This document shows positions 54,001-63,302 of a stretch of DNA of 64,000 nucleotides, piece by piece. Position 1 is the stretch's first letter, and every line of letters begins with the position of its first letter. The stretch is from positions 921,501 through 985,500 of the forward strand of contig NZ_JAXOJT010000002.1 of assembly GCF_036663835.1 (NCBI RefSeq). Reading direction: 5' to 3'. Position numbers and translations under genes: made by a program. This DNA is from Sphingomonas sp. LT1P40. Lineage in GTDB: Bacteria; Pseudomonadota; Alphaproteobacteria; Sphingomonadales; Sphingomonadaceae. Below the pieces are notes generated by a model. That model ran no database searches. It was not told the DNA's origin and saw nothing but the letters and a program-made list of their open reading frames with translations.

Positions 54001-54447
54001 TTATCGCAGATTATGCGGGATCATTATCGTGGTAAGTGGCGTCGCGCGCGACCTGATCCGCGTGCGCCAACTTCCACCAGACAGTGTAACGCAGAGATGC
54101 CATCCATTCGGCGGGCGCAGATCAAATGTCGCGATGATCGGCCCTGCATCGTCTTTCGGGATTTCGGCCGGAACCGGACCCGCAATATGGGTCTTGGTGC
54201 GGCAGTCGCTGAGTGACAGATAAACCGGGGTACCGTCGGTGGTCAGTATCGCCCGGTATTTTCGGTCCATCCTTACGCCTACCCGATAGCGAACCCTGTC
54301 GATCGCAATGTTCGAGCGGTCGCCCCCGATGGATTCGATCGTCGCGATGATCGGCGGCGTATAGGTGTCGCAGGCACCGAGCATCGCTGTGCAGAAAAGC
54401 GCGGCGGTGATGAAAAAGCCCCGCCCGGACGTGCCGGACGGGGCCAT
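54001..54447 (-). CDS. Putative small lipoprotein
   Basis: A 148-residue protein with a lipoprotein-like signal (ITAALFCTAMLGAC, Cys at about residue 26) and a mature part of beta strands with two Cys (SDCRTK and HLCVTL). No family is recognised. ATG 54447 was chosen, with the upstream frame being shadow. It lies 23 bp downstream of the pyrophosphatase gene on the same strand and converges on the phosphatase gene with one base between stops. Confidence 0.62.
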   Translation of the reverse strand: MAPSGTSGRGFFITAALFCTAMLGACDTYTPPIIATIESIGGDRSNIAIDRVRYRVGVRMDRKYRAILTTDGTPVYLSLSDCRTKTHIAGPVPAEIPKDDAGPIIATFDLRPPNGWHLCVTLSGGSWRTRIRSRATPLTTIMIPHNLR

Positions 54448-54470
54448 GAGGATCGTGGTCAAGCGACCGG

Positions 54471-56567
54471 TCAGCCCGCCGCAAGCGCCGCGAGCAGCAA
54501 CAGCGCCACGATATTGGTGATCTTGATCATCGGATTGACCGCCGGGCCCGCCGTATCTTTGTACGGATCGCCAACGGTGTCGCCTGTCACCGCCGCCTGG
54601 TGCGCCGGACTGCCCTTGCCGCCATAGGCGCCGAGTTCGATCACCTTCTTGGCATTGTCCCACGCACCGCCGCCGCTGGTCATCGAGATGGCGACGAACA
54701 GGCCGGACACGATCACGCCGATCAGCAATGCGCCGAGTGCTGCGAAGCCATTGGCCTGACCCGCCACTGCGGTGATGGCGAAATAGACCGCGATCGGGGC
54801 AAGCACGGGAAGCAGCGAAGGGACGATCATTTCGCGGATCGCGCCGGACGTCACCAGACCCACGGTGCGCGCGTAGTTCGGACGCACGCTGCGATCGGCG
54901 ATGCCGGGATTTTCCTTGAACTGAGCGCGAATGTCCTGCGCCACGGCCTGTGCCGTGCGGCCCACGGCGGTCATCGCCATGCCGCCGAACATGTACGGCA
55001 GCAACGCGCCGAGCAGCAGCCCGACGATGACGTAAGGGTTGGACAGCGAGAAATCGACCGGCACGTTGGCGAAGAACTCGCCCAGATCGACCGTGAAGGT
55101 GGCGAACAGCACCAGTGCGGCAAGGCCCGCCGAACCGATCGCATACCCCTTGGTCACCGCCTTCGTCGTGTTACCGACCGCATCCAGCGCGTCGGTGCGT
55201 TCGCGCACTTCCTTGTCCAGTCCTGCCATCTCCGCAATGCCACCGGCATTGTCGGTAACCGGGCCATAAGCGTCGAGCGCCACCACCATGCCGGCCAGCG
55301 CCAGCATCGACGTGGCGGCAAAGGCGATGCCCATCAGGCCCGCAATCTGGAAGCTGGCGATGATGCCAACGACGATCACCAGCGTCGGCAGTGCGGTCGA
55401 TTCCATCGAAATCGCCAGACCCTGAATGACGTTGGTGCCGTGCCCGGAATCCGATGCCTTGGCGATCGACTGGACCGGGCGATAGTTGGTGCCGGTATAA
55501 TACTCCGTGATCCACACCAGCAGTCCGGTGACGCCGAGGCCGACCATCATCGACCAGAACAGGTCCATGCCGGTGAAGTTGAGGCCGCCGCCAACCTGCG
55601 TATCCATGCCGCCGAGCGTTTGCGACGTGACATACCAGATCGCCGGAATCGAAAGGACGGCGGTGGCGATGAAGCCCTTGTACAGCGCACCCATGATGTT
55701 GGTGCCGGAGCCGAGCCGGACGAAATAAGTGCCGATGATCGAGGTGATGATGCAGATGCCCCCGACTGCGAGCGGCAGGCTCATCAGTGCGAGCAACGCC
55801 GCATTGTCGATGCCGGTAACGAGCAATGCCGTCAGCACCATCGTCGCGCCGATCGTGACGACATAGGTCTCGAACAGATCGGCGGCCATGCCGGCGCAGT
55901 CGCCGACATTGTCGCCGACATTGTCCGCGATGACGCCGGGGTTGCGGTCGTCATCCTCGTCAAAGCCAAGCTCGTTCTTGCCGACCATGTCCGCGCCGAC
56001 GTCTGCCGCCTTGGTGAAAATGCCACCGCCGAGGCGCGCGAAGATCGAGATCAAAGATGCGCCAAACGCCAGCGCGACGAGCGCGTCGATGACATGGCGA
56101 TCCTGTGGCGCGTAACCGGCGGGACCGGTGAGATACCAGAAGAAGATCGAGATCGCGAGCAAGGCAAGGCCCGCCACCAGCATGCCGGTGATCGCGCCGG
56201 CGCGGAATGCGACGGTGAGGCCCGATTGCAGCGAGGTGCGTGCCGCCTCTGCCGTGCGGACGTTGGCGCGGACCGAGATGTTCATGCCGATGAAACCGGT
56301 GATGCCCGACAGCACTGCGCCGAGCAGGAAGCCGATCGCGGAGGTCGTGCCGAGGAAATAGGCGACCAGTGCCGCGACGATCACGCCGACGACGGCGATG
56401 GCGGTATATTGCTTGGCGAGGTAGGCCTGTGCGCCCTCCTGAATGGCCGCGGCGATTTCCTGCATCCGGGCATTGCCGGCTGAGTAGGCGAGCACCTGAT
56501 AGCTCGTGAAAATGCCATAGATGACGGCAAGCAGGCCGCATCCGATGGCAATGGTAACTACCGTCAT
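54471..56567 (-). CDS. hppA: Membrane-bound proton-pumping pyrophosphatase, K+-independent
   Basis: A 698-residue integral protein with about 16 membrane helices that pumps protons by hydrolysing pyrophosphate. The diphosphate motif [22 protein letters not shown] and [14 protein letters not shown], and the last-part [11 protein letters not shown] motif are present. The motif [10 protein letters not shown] has Lys where K+-dependent enzymes have Ala, so the K+-independent type is indicated. AAGGA precedes the ATG. Confidence 0.95.
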   Translation of the reverse strand: MTVVTIAIGCGLLAVIYGIFTSYQVLAYSAGNARMQEIAAAIQEGAQAYLAKQYTAIAVVGVIVAALVAYFLGTTSAIGFLLGAVLSGITGFIGMNISVRANVRTAEAARTSLQSGLTVAFRAGAITGMLVAGLALLAISIFFWYLTGPAGYAPQDRHVIDALVALAFGASLISIFARLGGGIFTKAADVGADMVGKNELGFDEDDDRNPGVIADNVGDNVGDCAGMAADLFETYVVTIGATMVLTALLVTGIDNAALLALMSLPLAVGGICIITSIIGTYFVRLGSGTNIMGALYKGFIATAVLSIPAIWYVTSQTLGGMDTQVGGGLNFTGMDLFWSMMVGLGVTGLLVWITEYYTGTNYRPVQSIAKASDSGHGTNVIQGLAISMESTALPTLVIVVGIIASFQIAGLMGIAFAATSMLALAGMVVALDAYGPVTDNAGGIAEMAGLDKEVRERTDALDAVGNTTKAVTKGYAIGSAGLAALVLFATFTVDLGEFFANVPVDFSLSNPYVIVGLLLGALLPYMFGGMAMTAVGRTAQAVAQDIRAQFKENPGIADRSVRPNYARTVGLVTSGAIREMIVPSLLPVLAPIAVYFAITAVAGQANGFAALGALLIGVIVSGLFVAISMTSGGGAWDNAKKVIELGAYGGKGSPAHQAAVTGDTVGDPYKDTAGPAVNPMIKITNIVALLLLAALAAG

Positions 56568-56640
56568 CTGGTATCCTTCCCCTGTGTCTTCCGCCTTGCG
56601 CCCCATTCTGTTGCCGGGTGCGGTCGTCGGATCGGGGCGG

Positions 56641-56668
56641 AACGTATCGACGGGGTGGGGGCTGTCAA
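56641..56668 (-). promoter_or_regulatory. Sigma-70-like promoter of hppA
   Basis: On the minus strand TTGACA (56668-56663) and TACGTT (56646-56641) are 16 bp apart and read toward hppA, about 75-100 bp upstream of its ATG. Confidence 0.5.
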
Positions 56669-56691
56669 GCGTGGTGGCGGGACGGTTGACA

Positions 56692-56888
56692 CACTTGACG
56701 CAAATGCGGGTGTTTGGGGCGGAAGCGACCGCGACGCGACGGGTTTGCGACGGGGACGCGGCAGTTGGGCGGCACCGACGCGGCATTCGCGTGCCACTGA
56801 TGCGGCGGAGAGGCGGCGCTGACAGGTCGGCAGGAGGCGCGTGAGTTCCATCGACCAGAATAGATCAGACGAAATCCAACATTAGAAG
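56692..56888 (+). repeat. Dispersed intergenic repeat R2, copy 2
   Basis: This 197-bp copy shares both ends with 35341-35594 (CACTTGACGCAAATGCGGGT, then CCGCGACGCGACGGGTTT; CATCGACCAGAATAGATCAG, then CGAAATCCAACATT). The middle differs, with GC-rich filler. It lies upstream of hppA, on the far side of its promoter. The rest of 56568-56964 holds the promoter, this repeat and a short hairpin. Confidence 0.7.
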
Positions 56889-56941
56889 TGGGTTGCTGGT
56901 GGCGGGTGACCTTGGCGCGCGACGCGCGCACCCACCCCCAA

Positions 56942-56962
56942 CCCCTCCCTTGCAGGGAGGGG
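56942..56962. repeat. Perfect 8-bp palindromic hairpin after thiL
   Basis: CCCCTCCC TTGCA GGGAGGGG lies 3 bp downstream of the thiL stop. It has no U tract, so it may be a repeat rather than an intrinsic terminator. Confidence 0.55.
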
Positions 56963-56964
56963 AG

Positions 56965-57843
56965 CTAAGTGCCGTGACGGTAGCCCAGCCGGTCGGGAAG
57001 CGGAACGGGCGTGCCGTTTCTGTGGAGTGTCAGCCCACTGCCATTCGCGGCGGTTCCGATGCAGGTCGCGGCGACTGGCGGCGTGGTCCCGGCGGGCAGG
57101 GTGAAGAGGAGTTCGTAATCGTCGCCTGCCGTCGCAGCCTCGATAAGGTCCATGTGGGGAATGGCGAGCGGGATGGCGTCGAGGTCGAGGTCGATGGCGA
57201 CGTTGCTCGCTTTGGCGATGCGTTCGGCGTCGATCAGCAGGCCATCGGACACATCCATCATCGCGGTGGCGAGGGGGGCGATGGCCTGTCCATCGGCAAG
57301 GCGCGGGGTGGGGCGGAGATAGCGGGCGAGGTCGCGTGGCTCACCGTCCGCGCCAAAGCCCGCGCCGCCGATGCTGCCAGTGACCCACAGCGTGTCGCCG
57401 GGTTTCGCGCCGGTGCGAAGCGGCGTGCGGTCCTGTGCGGTGCCGATGGCGGTGAGGGTGAAACTGCGTGCTGATCCTGGCGGCATCGCCACCGTGTCGC
57501 CGCCGAGCAGCGGCATGGCGTAGCGGGTGAGGGCGTCGTTAAGGCCGGACAGAAAGGCTGCGTCCCAGTCGGCATCGCCGGACAGGGCATAGTTAAGCAG
57601 ACAGCCGAGCGGCGTCGCACCCTTTGCCGCGAGGTCCGACAGATTCACCGCCGCCAGCTTCCAGCCGATCGAGTCGGCCGGGTCGTGGGGACGGTAATGG
57701 ACGCCCGCGACCAGCGTATCGGTGGTGAGGATCAGGCGGCCCGCTGTGACATCGAGCTGCGCGGTGTCGTCGGCCAGCCCCGCCGCGGCGGGATGCGTGG
57801 CGATGGCGCGGAGCGCGGTGAGGAAGGCGAATTCGTCGGGCAT
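56965..57843 (-). CDS. thiL: Thiamine-monophosphate kinase
   Basis: A 292-residue ATP-dependent kinase making thiamine diphosphate. Family blocks are GLADDTAQLD (metal Asp), LTTDTLVAGVHYRP, LAAVNLSDLAAKGATPL, LLGGDTVAMPPG and MMDVSDGLLIDAERIAKAS. ATG 57843 gives the expected N-terminus PDEFAFL. No thiamine riboswitch is seen upstream. It follows the toxin-antitoxin fusion by 64 bp. Confidence 0.93.
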   Translation of the reverse strand: MPDEFAFLTALRAIATHPAAAGLADDTAQLDVTAGRLILTTDTLVAGVHYRPHDPADSIGWKLAAVNLSDLAAKGATPLGCLLNYALSGDADWDAAFLSGLNDALTRYAMPLLGGDTVAMPPGSARSFTLTAIGTAQDRTPLRTGAKPGDTLWVTGSIGGAGFGADGEPRDLARYLRPTPRLADGQAIAPLATAMMDVSDGLLIDAERIAKASNVAIDLDLDAIPLAIPHMDLIEAATAGDDYELLFTLPAGTTPPVAATCIGTAANGSGLTLHRNGTPVPLPDRLGYRHGT

Positions 57844-57907
57844 GGGGCCAGATTGATAGAGAGGTTGATCGACACGCATGATTGTCGCGCTTGCCGATAC
57901 GAAAGGG

Positions 57908-58195
57908 TTAGCGAAGAAGCTCACTCACCAGCGAAGGTTTTTTTGCGATCATCGCGAGCAGCACTTGTGCAGGGCCGGTCGGTCTGCGGCGGCCATGCTC
58001 CCAGTTCAGCAATGTCCCCTTGGCCACGCCGATACTGTTGGCGAAGGCACTTTGGGACAATCCGGTGCTGGCACGAATCGCGGCGACATCGACTTCGGGC
58101 ACTTCAACAGCGTGGACGCGCGCGCCGGTCTCTTTGCCGCGTGCATAGTCCAGCGCCTCGTTCAGGCCCTTGGCGATGCTGTCATAGGCAGTCAT
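57908..58195 (-). CDS. HTH antitoxin, possible internal start
   Basis: ATG 58195 inside the fused frame has GGAG 8 nt upstream and opens MTAYDSIAKGLNEALDYARG, the normal N-terminus of this antitoxin family (95 residues). It could be translated separately from the fused mRNA, so free antitoxin may still be made. This is listed as an alternative product of the same frame. Confidence 0.6.
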   Translation of the reverse strand: MTAYDSIAKGLNEALDYARGKETGARVHAVEVPEVDVAAIRASTGLSQSAFANSIGVAKGTLLNWEHGRRRPTGPAQVLLAMIAKKPSLVSELLR

Positions 58196-58534
58196 TCCCG
58201 GTCTCCATAAGCTGCAATCAGCGACTTGCTCCAGCGCAACTGCCGTGGCTTGTTCGGTCTTGCTCAGATTATCCTTCTCGTTCTTCGCAAAAACGGTGAC
58301 CAGGAAGATTGGCATATGCGTATCGCCGAACACGTAGATCGTGCGATAGCCGCCGCTTTTCCCACCGCCTATGCGAGGAATGCGTATTTTTCTCAGCCCG
58401 CCGCCAAGCGAAACGCCGGATTCCGGATTGCCCGCGACATGATTCACAATCGCGATGCGCTCGTCATCCGTCATGATCGCCTTCGCCCGTCGAATGAACT
58501 CGGGGAGTTCAACGACGGTTTGAAGTCGGGTCAT
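57908..58534 (-). CDS. RelE-type toxin fused in frame to HTH antitoxin
   Basis: A 208-residue frame. Residues 1-106 form a RelE-family toxin (PF06296-like, GGGLRKIRIPRIGGGKSGGY, 44-63, then FLVTVFAKNEKDNLSK). Residues 114-208 form a complete HTH antitoxin (NadS/HigA-like: VAAIRASTGLSQSAFANSIGV and TLLNWEHGRRRPTGPAQVLLAMI). No stop separates them. Removing one T in the GATTGC around 58213 would give a toxin ending AAYGDRE-stop whose TGA overlaps the antitoxin ATG. This suggests a recent frameshift fusion. Confidence 0.85.
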   Translation of the reverse strand: MTRLQTVVELPEFIRRAKAIMTDDERIAIVNHVAGNPESGVSLGGGLRKIRIPRIGGGKSGGYRTIYVFGDTHMPIFLVTVFAKNEKDNLSKTEQATAVALEQVADCSLWRPGMTAYDSIAKGLNEALDYARGKETGARVHAVEVPEVDVAAIRASTGLSQSAFANSIGVAKGTLLNWEHGRRRPTGPAQVLLAMIAKKPSLVSELLR

Positions 58535-58600
58535 CTAATCCGGCTAACTTGGATCGGGCTATGTGTCAATGACCCACACGGCGGTAATAGGGTGTGATCC

Positions 58601-59920
58601 TTACACCGCCTTCAACGCCTCCTCAAAGTCTGCGATCAGGTCGTCGGCGTCCTCGACGCCGACCGAGATGCGGACGAGGTTGTCGGTGATGCCGAGTGCC
58701 TTTTTGCGGGCGTCTGGGACGGAGAGGTGGGTCATGGCGGCGGGGGCGGAGGCGAGGGTTTCAGTGCCGCCGAGGCTGACGGCGAGTTTCGCAATCTTGA
58801 GGCTGTCGAGGAAGGCGAAGGCTTCTTTCTCGCCGCCCTTGAGGTAAAGCGAGAAGGTCGAGCCTGCACCGGTGCAGTGGCGGTTGTAGATGTCGCGCTG
58901 ACGGCTGCCTTCCTCCAGAAAGCCGAGATAGCCGACGCTTTCGACCTTGGGGTGCGTGCGCAGATATTCGCAGACCTTCACCGCGTTTTCGCCCGCGCGG
59001 CTCATGCGCAGTTCGAGGGTTTCGAGGGAGCGCAACAGCATCCAGGCGGTGTTGGGGTCGCAGATCGTGCCGATGGTGTTGCGCATCAGGCGGATGGTGT
59101 TGATGTGCGCCTTGGTCCCCAGCACGCCGCCCGCGACGAGATCGGAGTGGCCGCCGGCATATTTGGTCAGGCTGTAGACGACGAGGTCGGCGCCCTGCTT
59201 GAGCGGCTGTGCCCACAAGGGGCCGAGGAAGGTGTTGTCGATCGCGATCGGCGGCTTGTTCGCACCGGTGAAGATCGCGTCGCGGCTGGCGGCAACGGCT
59301 TCGACATCGACAAGGACGTTGGTCGGGTTGGCCGGGCTTTCGAGGTAGATCAGTGCGACGTTGCCGGACGACGCCTTTTGCAGAACCGTATCGATTTCCT
59401 CACGCGTGGCACCGGCGGGGAAGTCGAGCCAGTGGACGCCGAATTTGCCGAGGATTCGCGCAATCAGCGTTTCGGTCGCGGCATAGAGCGGGCCGCTATG
59501 GACGATGGTGTCGCCGGGCTTGACCATCGCCAAGAACAGCGTGGCGATGGCGGACATGCCGCTGGAGAAGGCGAGCGCGTCCTCCGCTTCCTCCCACACG
59601 CCGAGGCGATCTTCCAGAATTTCCTGATTGGGGCCGTTGAAGCGGGAATAGACGAGACCTTCGGAACCGCCGGGACGCTTCCCGGTGACGCCTTCGAAAT
59701 GGCGTTTGCCCGCTGCGGCGTTGGGGAAAACGAAGGTCGAGGTGGCGAAGATCGGGGGTTTCAGCGACCCTTCCGAGAGCATCGGGTCGTAACCGTGGCC
59801 CATCATCAGCGTGGAGGGCTTGAGCTTGCGGCCGCCGAGCTTTTCGACTTCGGGCTTGGGGTGGCGGCGGGCCGCGCCGGTGAGGTCGGCTTCGTCAGGC
59901 TGCTGCGGCTTGTCGGTCAT
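58601..59920 (-). CDS. Cys/Met metabolism PLP enzyme (cystathionine gamma-synthase family)
   Basis: A 439-residue PLP enzyme of the gamma-synthase/gamma-lyase family. The PLP Lys is 253 in VVYSLTKYAGGHSD, the cofactor loop is LAFSSGMSAIATLF and PANPTNVLVDV. An extra N-terminal tail of about 35 residues is present. It could be O-acetylhomoserine sulfhydrylase, methionine gamma-lyase or cystathionine gamma-synthase; I cannot decide from sequence. Upstream 59921-59983 shows no SAM riboswitch. Confidence 0.87.
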   Translation of the reverse strand: MTDKPQQPDEADLTGAARRHPKPEVEKLGGRKLKPSTLMMGHGYDPMLSEGSLKPPIFATSTFVFPNAAAGKRHFEGVTGKRPGGSEGLVYSRFNGPNQEILEDRLGVWEEAEDALAFSSGMSAIATLFLAMVKPGDTIVHSGPLYAATETLIARILGKFGVHWLDFPAGATREEIDTVLQKASSGNVALIYLESPANPTNVLVDVEAVAASRDAIFTGANKPPIAIDNTFLGPLWAQPLKQGADLVVYSLTKYAGGHSDLVAGGVLGTKAHINTIRLMRNTIGTICDPNTAWMLLRSLETLELRMSRAGENAVKVCEYLRTHPKVESVGYLGFLEEGSRQRDIYNRHCTGAGSTFSLYLKGGEKEAFAFLDSLKIAKLAVSLGGTETLASAPAAMTHLSVPDARKKALGITDNLVRISVGVEDADDLIADFEEALKAV

Positions 59921-59983
59921 GGAGCGTGCCTCTCGCGGATCGTATCAATTGAAACGGCTTTGATCCTGCCTTGCACCAACGCT

Positions 59984-60760
59984 TCAGTCCGTCAATCCGA
60001 TCAAAGCGATTTGGCGGCCATAGTCCGGTTCGCCGCGATGGGTGGCGCGGCGAAAGCTGTAGAAGCGGTCGGGCTGGGCGTAGGTGTCTTCGCCGAGCAT
60101 CTCGACGGTGCGCAGGCCGGCGGCGGCTAGGCGGTGGGCGACATAGGCTTCGAGGTCGAACTGGTGGTGCTCGGGCTTGCCGGGAACGAAGAAGCGTTCG
60201 TTCAGCGGGTCGGCGGCGGTGAAGCGGGTGAGGAAGGCCTGGTCGACTTCGTAGCTGGCACGGGCGATGCACGGGCCGATGGCGGCGACGATGTTGTCGC
60301 GGGTTGCGCCGAGGGTCTCCATCGCGGCGATGGTGGAGTCGGTGACACCGCCGATCGCGCCTTTCCAGCCGGCATGGGCGGCAGCGATGACGCCTGCCTT
60401 GCGGTCGGCGAACAGGACGGGCGCGCAGTCGGCAGTGAGGATGCCAAGGGTCAGGCCGGGACGGTTGGTGACGAGCGCGTCGGCGTGCGGGCGCAGTTCG
60501 TCGTCCCACGGTTCGTGGACGGTGACGGCATCCGGCGAGTGGATTTGATAGACGGTAAGCAGCTGTGTGCCCGGTGCGATCGCGACGATGGCGCGGCGCT
60601 GGTTTTCGATGAGTTCGGGTGTGGGCGGCTGGCCGCGGCGGCCCATGTCGAGGCTGGCGGTGTCACCGGTCGAGACGCCACCGGTGCGGCCGAGGAAGCC
60701 GTGGGCGATGCCGGTCAGGGCGCGGGCGCGGGTGATGTCGAGGGTCGCCATGTCGGTCAT
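59984..60760 (-). CDS. pgeF: Peptidoglycan editing factor / polyphenol oxidase family
   Basis: A 258-residue protein of the YfiH/PgeF (DUF152) family. Copper/zinc-type ligands occur in QIHSPDAVTV (His), TADCAPVLF (Cys) and AAAHAGWKGAIGG (His). PgeF removes or prevents wrongly incorporated amino acids in peptidoglycan precursors; related proteins oxidise polyphenols or purine nucleosides. ATG 60760 overlaps the upstream stop as TAATG; ATG 60751 is an alternative. Confidence 0.88.
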   Translation of the reverse strand: MTDMATLDITRARALTGIAHGFLGRTGGVSTGDTASLDMGRRGQPPTPELIENQRRAIVAIAPGTQLLTVYQIHSPDAVTVHEPWDDELRPHADALVTNRPGLTLGILTADCAPVLFADRKAGVIAAAHAGWKGAIGGVTDSTIAAMETLGATRDNIVAAIGPCIARASYEVDQAFLTRFTAADPLNERFFVPGKPEHHQFDLEAYVAHRLAAAGLRTVEMLGEDTYAQPDRFYSFRRATHRGEPDYGRQIALIGLTD

Positions 60761-61269
60761 TAAAGTGCCAGCCGCATGACGAGATCGCGGTCGATCTGCT
60801 TGCCGACGGGGAAAGCGTAATCGCCGACATGGACGAAGCCGTAGCGCTGATAGAAGCGGATGGCGCGCGCGTTTTCCTCGAACACGGTGAGGAGAATGGC
60901 GGGGGCACGCTCGGCGCGTGCGGTGGCGATGGCGTGGTCCATCAGGGCTTGTGCGATGCCTTTGCCGTGCCAGTCGGTGGCGACGTAGAGCTGGCCGACC
61001 TGAACGTCGGCGGGGGTGGCCTGTTCGAGATTGGGGGGGACGAGTTTGAGGAAGCCAACGATTGCGCCGTCGGCACGGGCGACCTGCCAGCGGACGGCGG
61101 GGTTGGCGAGGTCGCGGCGAAGCCAGCCGTCTGGACCGAACGATTGGGCGAGGAACGCGGCGAGATCGTCGGGCTGGTAGAAATGCGCGAAGGTGTCGCG
61201 CCAGCTGGCGAGTGCCATGGCATCGAGTTCCTCGGCGTCGGCGAGGATAGGGGTGTCGTAGCTGATCAT
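60760..61269 (-). CDS. GNAT family N-acetyltransferase
   Basis: A 169-residue GNAT enzyme. The acetyl-CoA loop is DWHGKGIAQALMDHA (about 110-124) and the next motif ENARAIRFYQRYGFVHVGDYAF is standard for the fold. The acceptor is unknown. It overlaps both neighbours (ATGA with the methyltransferase stop, TAATG with pgeF), so the four genes lgt-methyltransferase-GNAT-pgeF form an operon. Confidence 0.88.
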   Translation of the reverse strand: MISYDTPILADAEELDAMALASWRDTFAHFYQPDDLAAFLAQSFGPDGWLRRDLANPAVRWQVARADGAIVGFLKLVPPNLEQATPADVQVGQLYVATDWHGKGIAQALMDHAIATARAERAPAILLTVFEENARAIRFYQRYGFVHVGDYAFPVGKQIDRDLVMRLAL

Positions 61270-62315
61270 TCGAACCCCGCCGGGGTTGGCCAGCCGGGGG
61301 CGGTGAGGGCGATGACCTTGAACAGCTCGCCCATCGCTTCGTCCTGCACGAGGCGGTCGCGGGCGGTGGTGATGTCGGTGGCGCGGTCGGGGGAGGCTTT
61401 GACGAGCGAAGCGGCGCGGGCGTCGATGCCGAGCGCGGTGAGGAACGCGCCTTGTGTCACCGGGCCGTGGACGGTCAGGCCCTCGACCATCGCCGCCTCC
61501 GCCAGCGTGCCGAAATCGACATGGGCCGTCAGGTCGGCGTCGCCGGGTTGCTCGAACGGGTTGGCATATTCGTGGCCGCGCACGGCCTGCAGCGTGTCGC
61601 CGATTGCGGGGCCGCTATAGCCATAGTCTATGATGATCGCGGCGCCGCCCTGCGCCACCAGTTTCGCGGCGAGCGCGCGCAGGATTGCGACGGTGGCGGG
61701 GGAGGTCTCCAGGATCGAGCCGTCGGGCGCTGTCCGAAATTCGGGCGGGATGATCGGATCGAACACGGTGTTGCCGGTGACGGGGAGGAACAATGTGTCC
61801 TGACAGGCGACGAGGCGCTCGCGCCAGCCCTCGTTCGTCTTGATGAGCTGGCGGATCGGCAGCGCGTCGAAGAATTCATTGGCGACGACCAGCAAGGGCG
61901 CGTCGTCGGGCAGGCCGACCATGTCGAGCGCCCATTCGGCGTGCGGCACTGCCTTTGCCTGTTCGGCGCGGAGAGCCGGGCTGTTCTCGACGAAATGGAC
62001 TGGCGGGGTCAGGCCGGTGCCGGCCATCGCGCGCAGTGCGTCGGCGGCGAGGGTGCCGCGACCGGGGCCGAGTTCGACATAATGCGCGGTCGGGCGTCCG
62101 GCGCGGTCCCACAGATCGGCGAGCGCGAGGCCGATCAACTCGCCGAACATCTGGCTGATTTCGGGCGCGGTCGTGAAGTCGCCGCGCGTGCCCAGCGGAT
62201 CGCGGGTCGCGTAATAATGGGTGTTGGCCGCCCCCATATATTGCGACAGCGGGATCGGTCCCGCCAGCGTGATCGCGCGGGCGAGCCGGTCGGCCAGCGA
62301 GCCGTCTTCACTCAC
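61266..62315 (-). CDS. SAM-dependent methyltransferase, NDUFAF7/MidA family
   Basis: A 349-residue methyltransferase of the DUF185 family. Mitochondrial NDUFAF7 dimethylates a complex I subunit Arg. Motifs are GDFTTAPEISQMFGEL, the SAM site YVELGPGRGTLAADALRA, VANEFFDALPIRQ and IIDYGYSG. It lies between lgt and a GNAT gene. A role in respiratory complex assembly in this bacterium is inference from the mitochondrial homologue. Confidence 0.88.
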   Translation of the reverse strand: MSEDGSLADRLARAITLAGPIPLSQYMGAANTHYYATRDPLGTRGDFTTAPEISQMFGELIGLALADLWDRAGRPTAHYVELGPGRGTLAADALRAMAGTGLTPPVHFVENSPALRAEQAKAVPHAEWALDMVGLPDDAPLLVVANEFFDALPIRQLIKTNEGWRERLVACQDTLFLPVTGNTVFDPIIPPEFRTAPDGSILETSPATVAILRALAAKLVAQGGAAIIIDYGYSGPAIGDTLQAVRGHEYANPFEQPGDADLTAHVDFGTLAEAAMVEGLTVHGPVTQGAFLTALGIDARAASLVKASPDRATDITTARDRLVQDEAMGELFKVIALTAPGWPTPAGFE

Positions 62316-62322
62316 CGGCAGA

Positions 62323-63204
62323 TCAAGCGACGCTGGGGCCGCCGGCGAACGGCTCGACCCGCTCGCGGCGCTTTTTGGCGGTGGCGATGAGGTAGAGACC
62401 GCCGAGAATCATCGGGATCGTCAGCAGCTGACCCATGTGCAGGCCCGGCGTGCCGAAGATCGCGTGATCGATATATTGCGCGTCGGCTTCGCGGAAGAAT
62501 TCGACGAAATAGCGGGCCGCACCATAGCCGAGGATGAAGGTGCCGACGAGCTTGCCCGGTTGGTACCGCGCGTCGGTCTTCCAGAACATGAACCAGAGCA
62601 CTGCGCCGAGCAGCAGCCCTTCGAGACCGGCTTCGTAGAGCTGGCTGGGATGGCGCGGGACATTCGGGCCGGTGCGGTCGAAGATTACTGCCCAGGGGAC
62701 GGTGGTCGGGTGACCCCACAATTCGCCATTCACAAAATTGGCGATGCGGCCGAAGAACAGCCCGAAGGGGACGCTGCACGCAACATAGTCATGCACGCGC
62801 AGCCAGTTGAGCTTTTCCTTGCGCGACAGCCACAGGATGGCGAGCGTGACGCCGAGCACGCCGCCATGGAACGACATGCCGCCCTCCCACAGTTTGAGCA
62901 GTGACAGCGGATCGAGGAAGAGGGCGGGCTGATAGAAAATCGCATAGCCCAGCCGTCCGCCAAGGATGATGCCGATCGTGGCATAGAATACCATGTCGTC
63001 GGCGTGGCGGCGGGCCATCGGCGCGCCGGGCTGACCCAGCAGCTTGAGCAGATACCACCAGCCGAGCAGGATGCCCGCGATATAGGCGAGCGAATACCAT
63101 TTGAGCTCGAAAAAGCCGATCTTGAACACGACCGGGTCGAGTCCGAGACTCTTGAAGCTGATGAAATTGTCGGCGGCGACCGCAGCGACGGTGGACAGGA
63201 TCAA
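62323..63204 (-). CDS. lgt: Prolipoprotein diacylglyceryl transferase
   Basis: A 293-residue inner-membrane enzyme with seven membrane helices that lipidates prolipoproteins. The signature [16 protein letters not shown] and the HGGVLGV and [10 protein letters not shown] blocks are intact, with [13 protein letters not shown] near the C-terminal half. TTG 63204 has a GGAGG six bases upstream; there is no fitting ATG. The two lipoproteins predicted in this window would be its substrates. Confidence 0.94.
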   Translation of the reverse strand: MILSTVAAVAADNFISFKSLGLDPVVFKIGFFELKWYSLAYIAGILLGWWYLLKLLGQPGAPMARRHADDMVFYATIGIILGGRLGYAIFYQPALFLDPLSLLKLWEGGMSFHGGVLGVTLAILWLSRKEKLNWLRVHDYVACSVPFGLFFGRIANFVNGELWGHPTTVPWAVIFDRTGPNVPRHPSQLYEAGLEGLLLGAVLWFMFWKTDARYQPGKLVGTFILGYGAARYFVEFFREADAQYIDHAIFGTPGLHMGQLLTIPMILGGLYLIATAKKRRERVEPFAGGPSVA

Positions 63205-63302
63205 GTTTGGCCTCCCTGGCGTTCGGCGCTGTCCTATCCGCATATCATGGCAAACTGAAGGGGGCTTTGCGCGAGCGCACGCAGCCGGGTAGAGCGGGCG
63301 CG

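Noticed and set aside
54600..56483. 627-codon plus-strand frame antisense to hppA
   Set aside because: The protein is Arg/His/Asp-rich low-information sequence; the hppA frame shows every pyrophosphatase motif.
59921..59983. SAM riboswitch before the Cys/Met PLP enzyme
   Set aside because: The upstream minus-strand sequence has no stem-pseudoknot pattern of SAM-I, SAM-II or SAM/SAH types that I can recognise.
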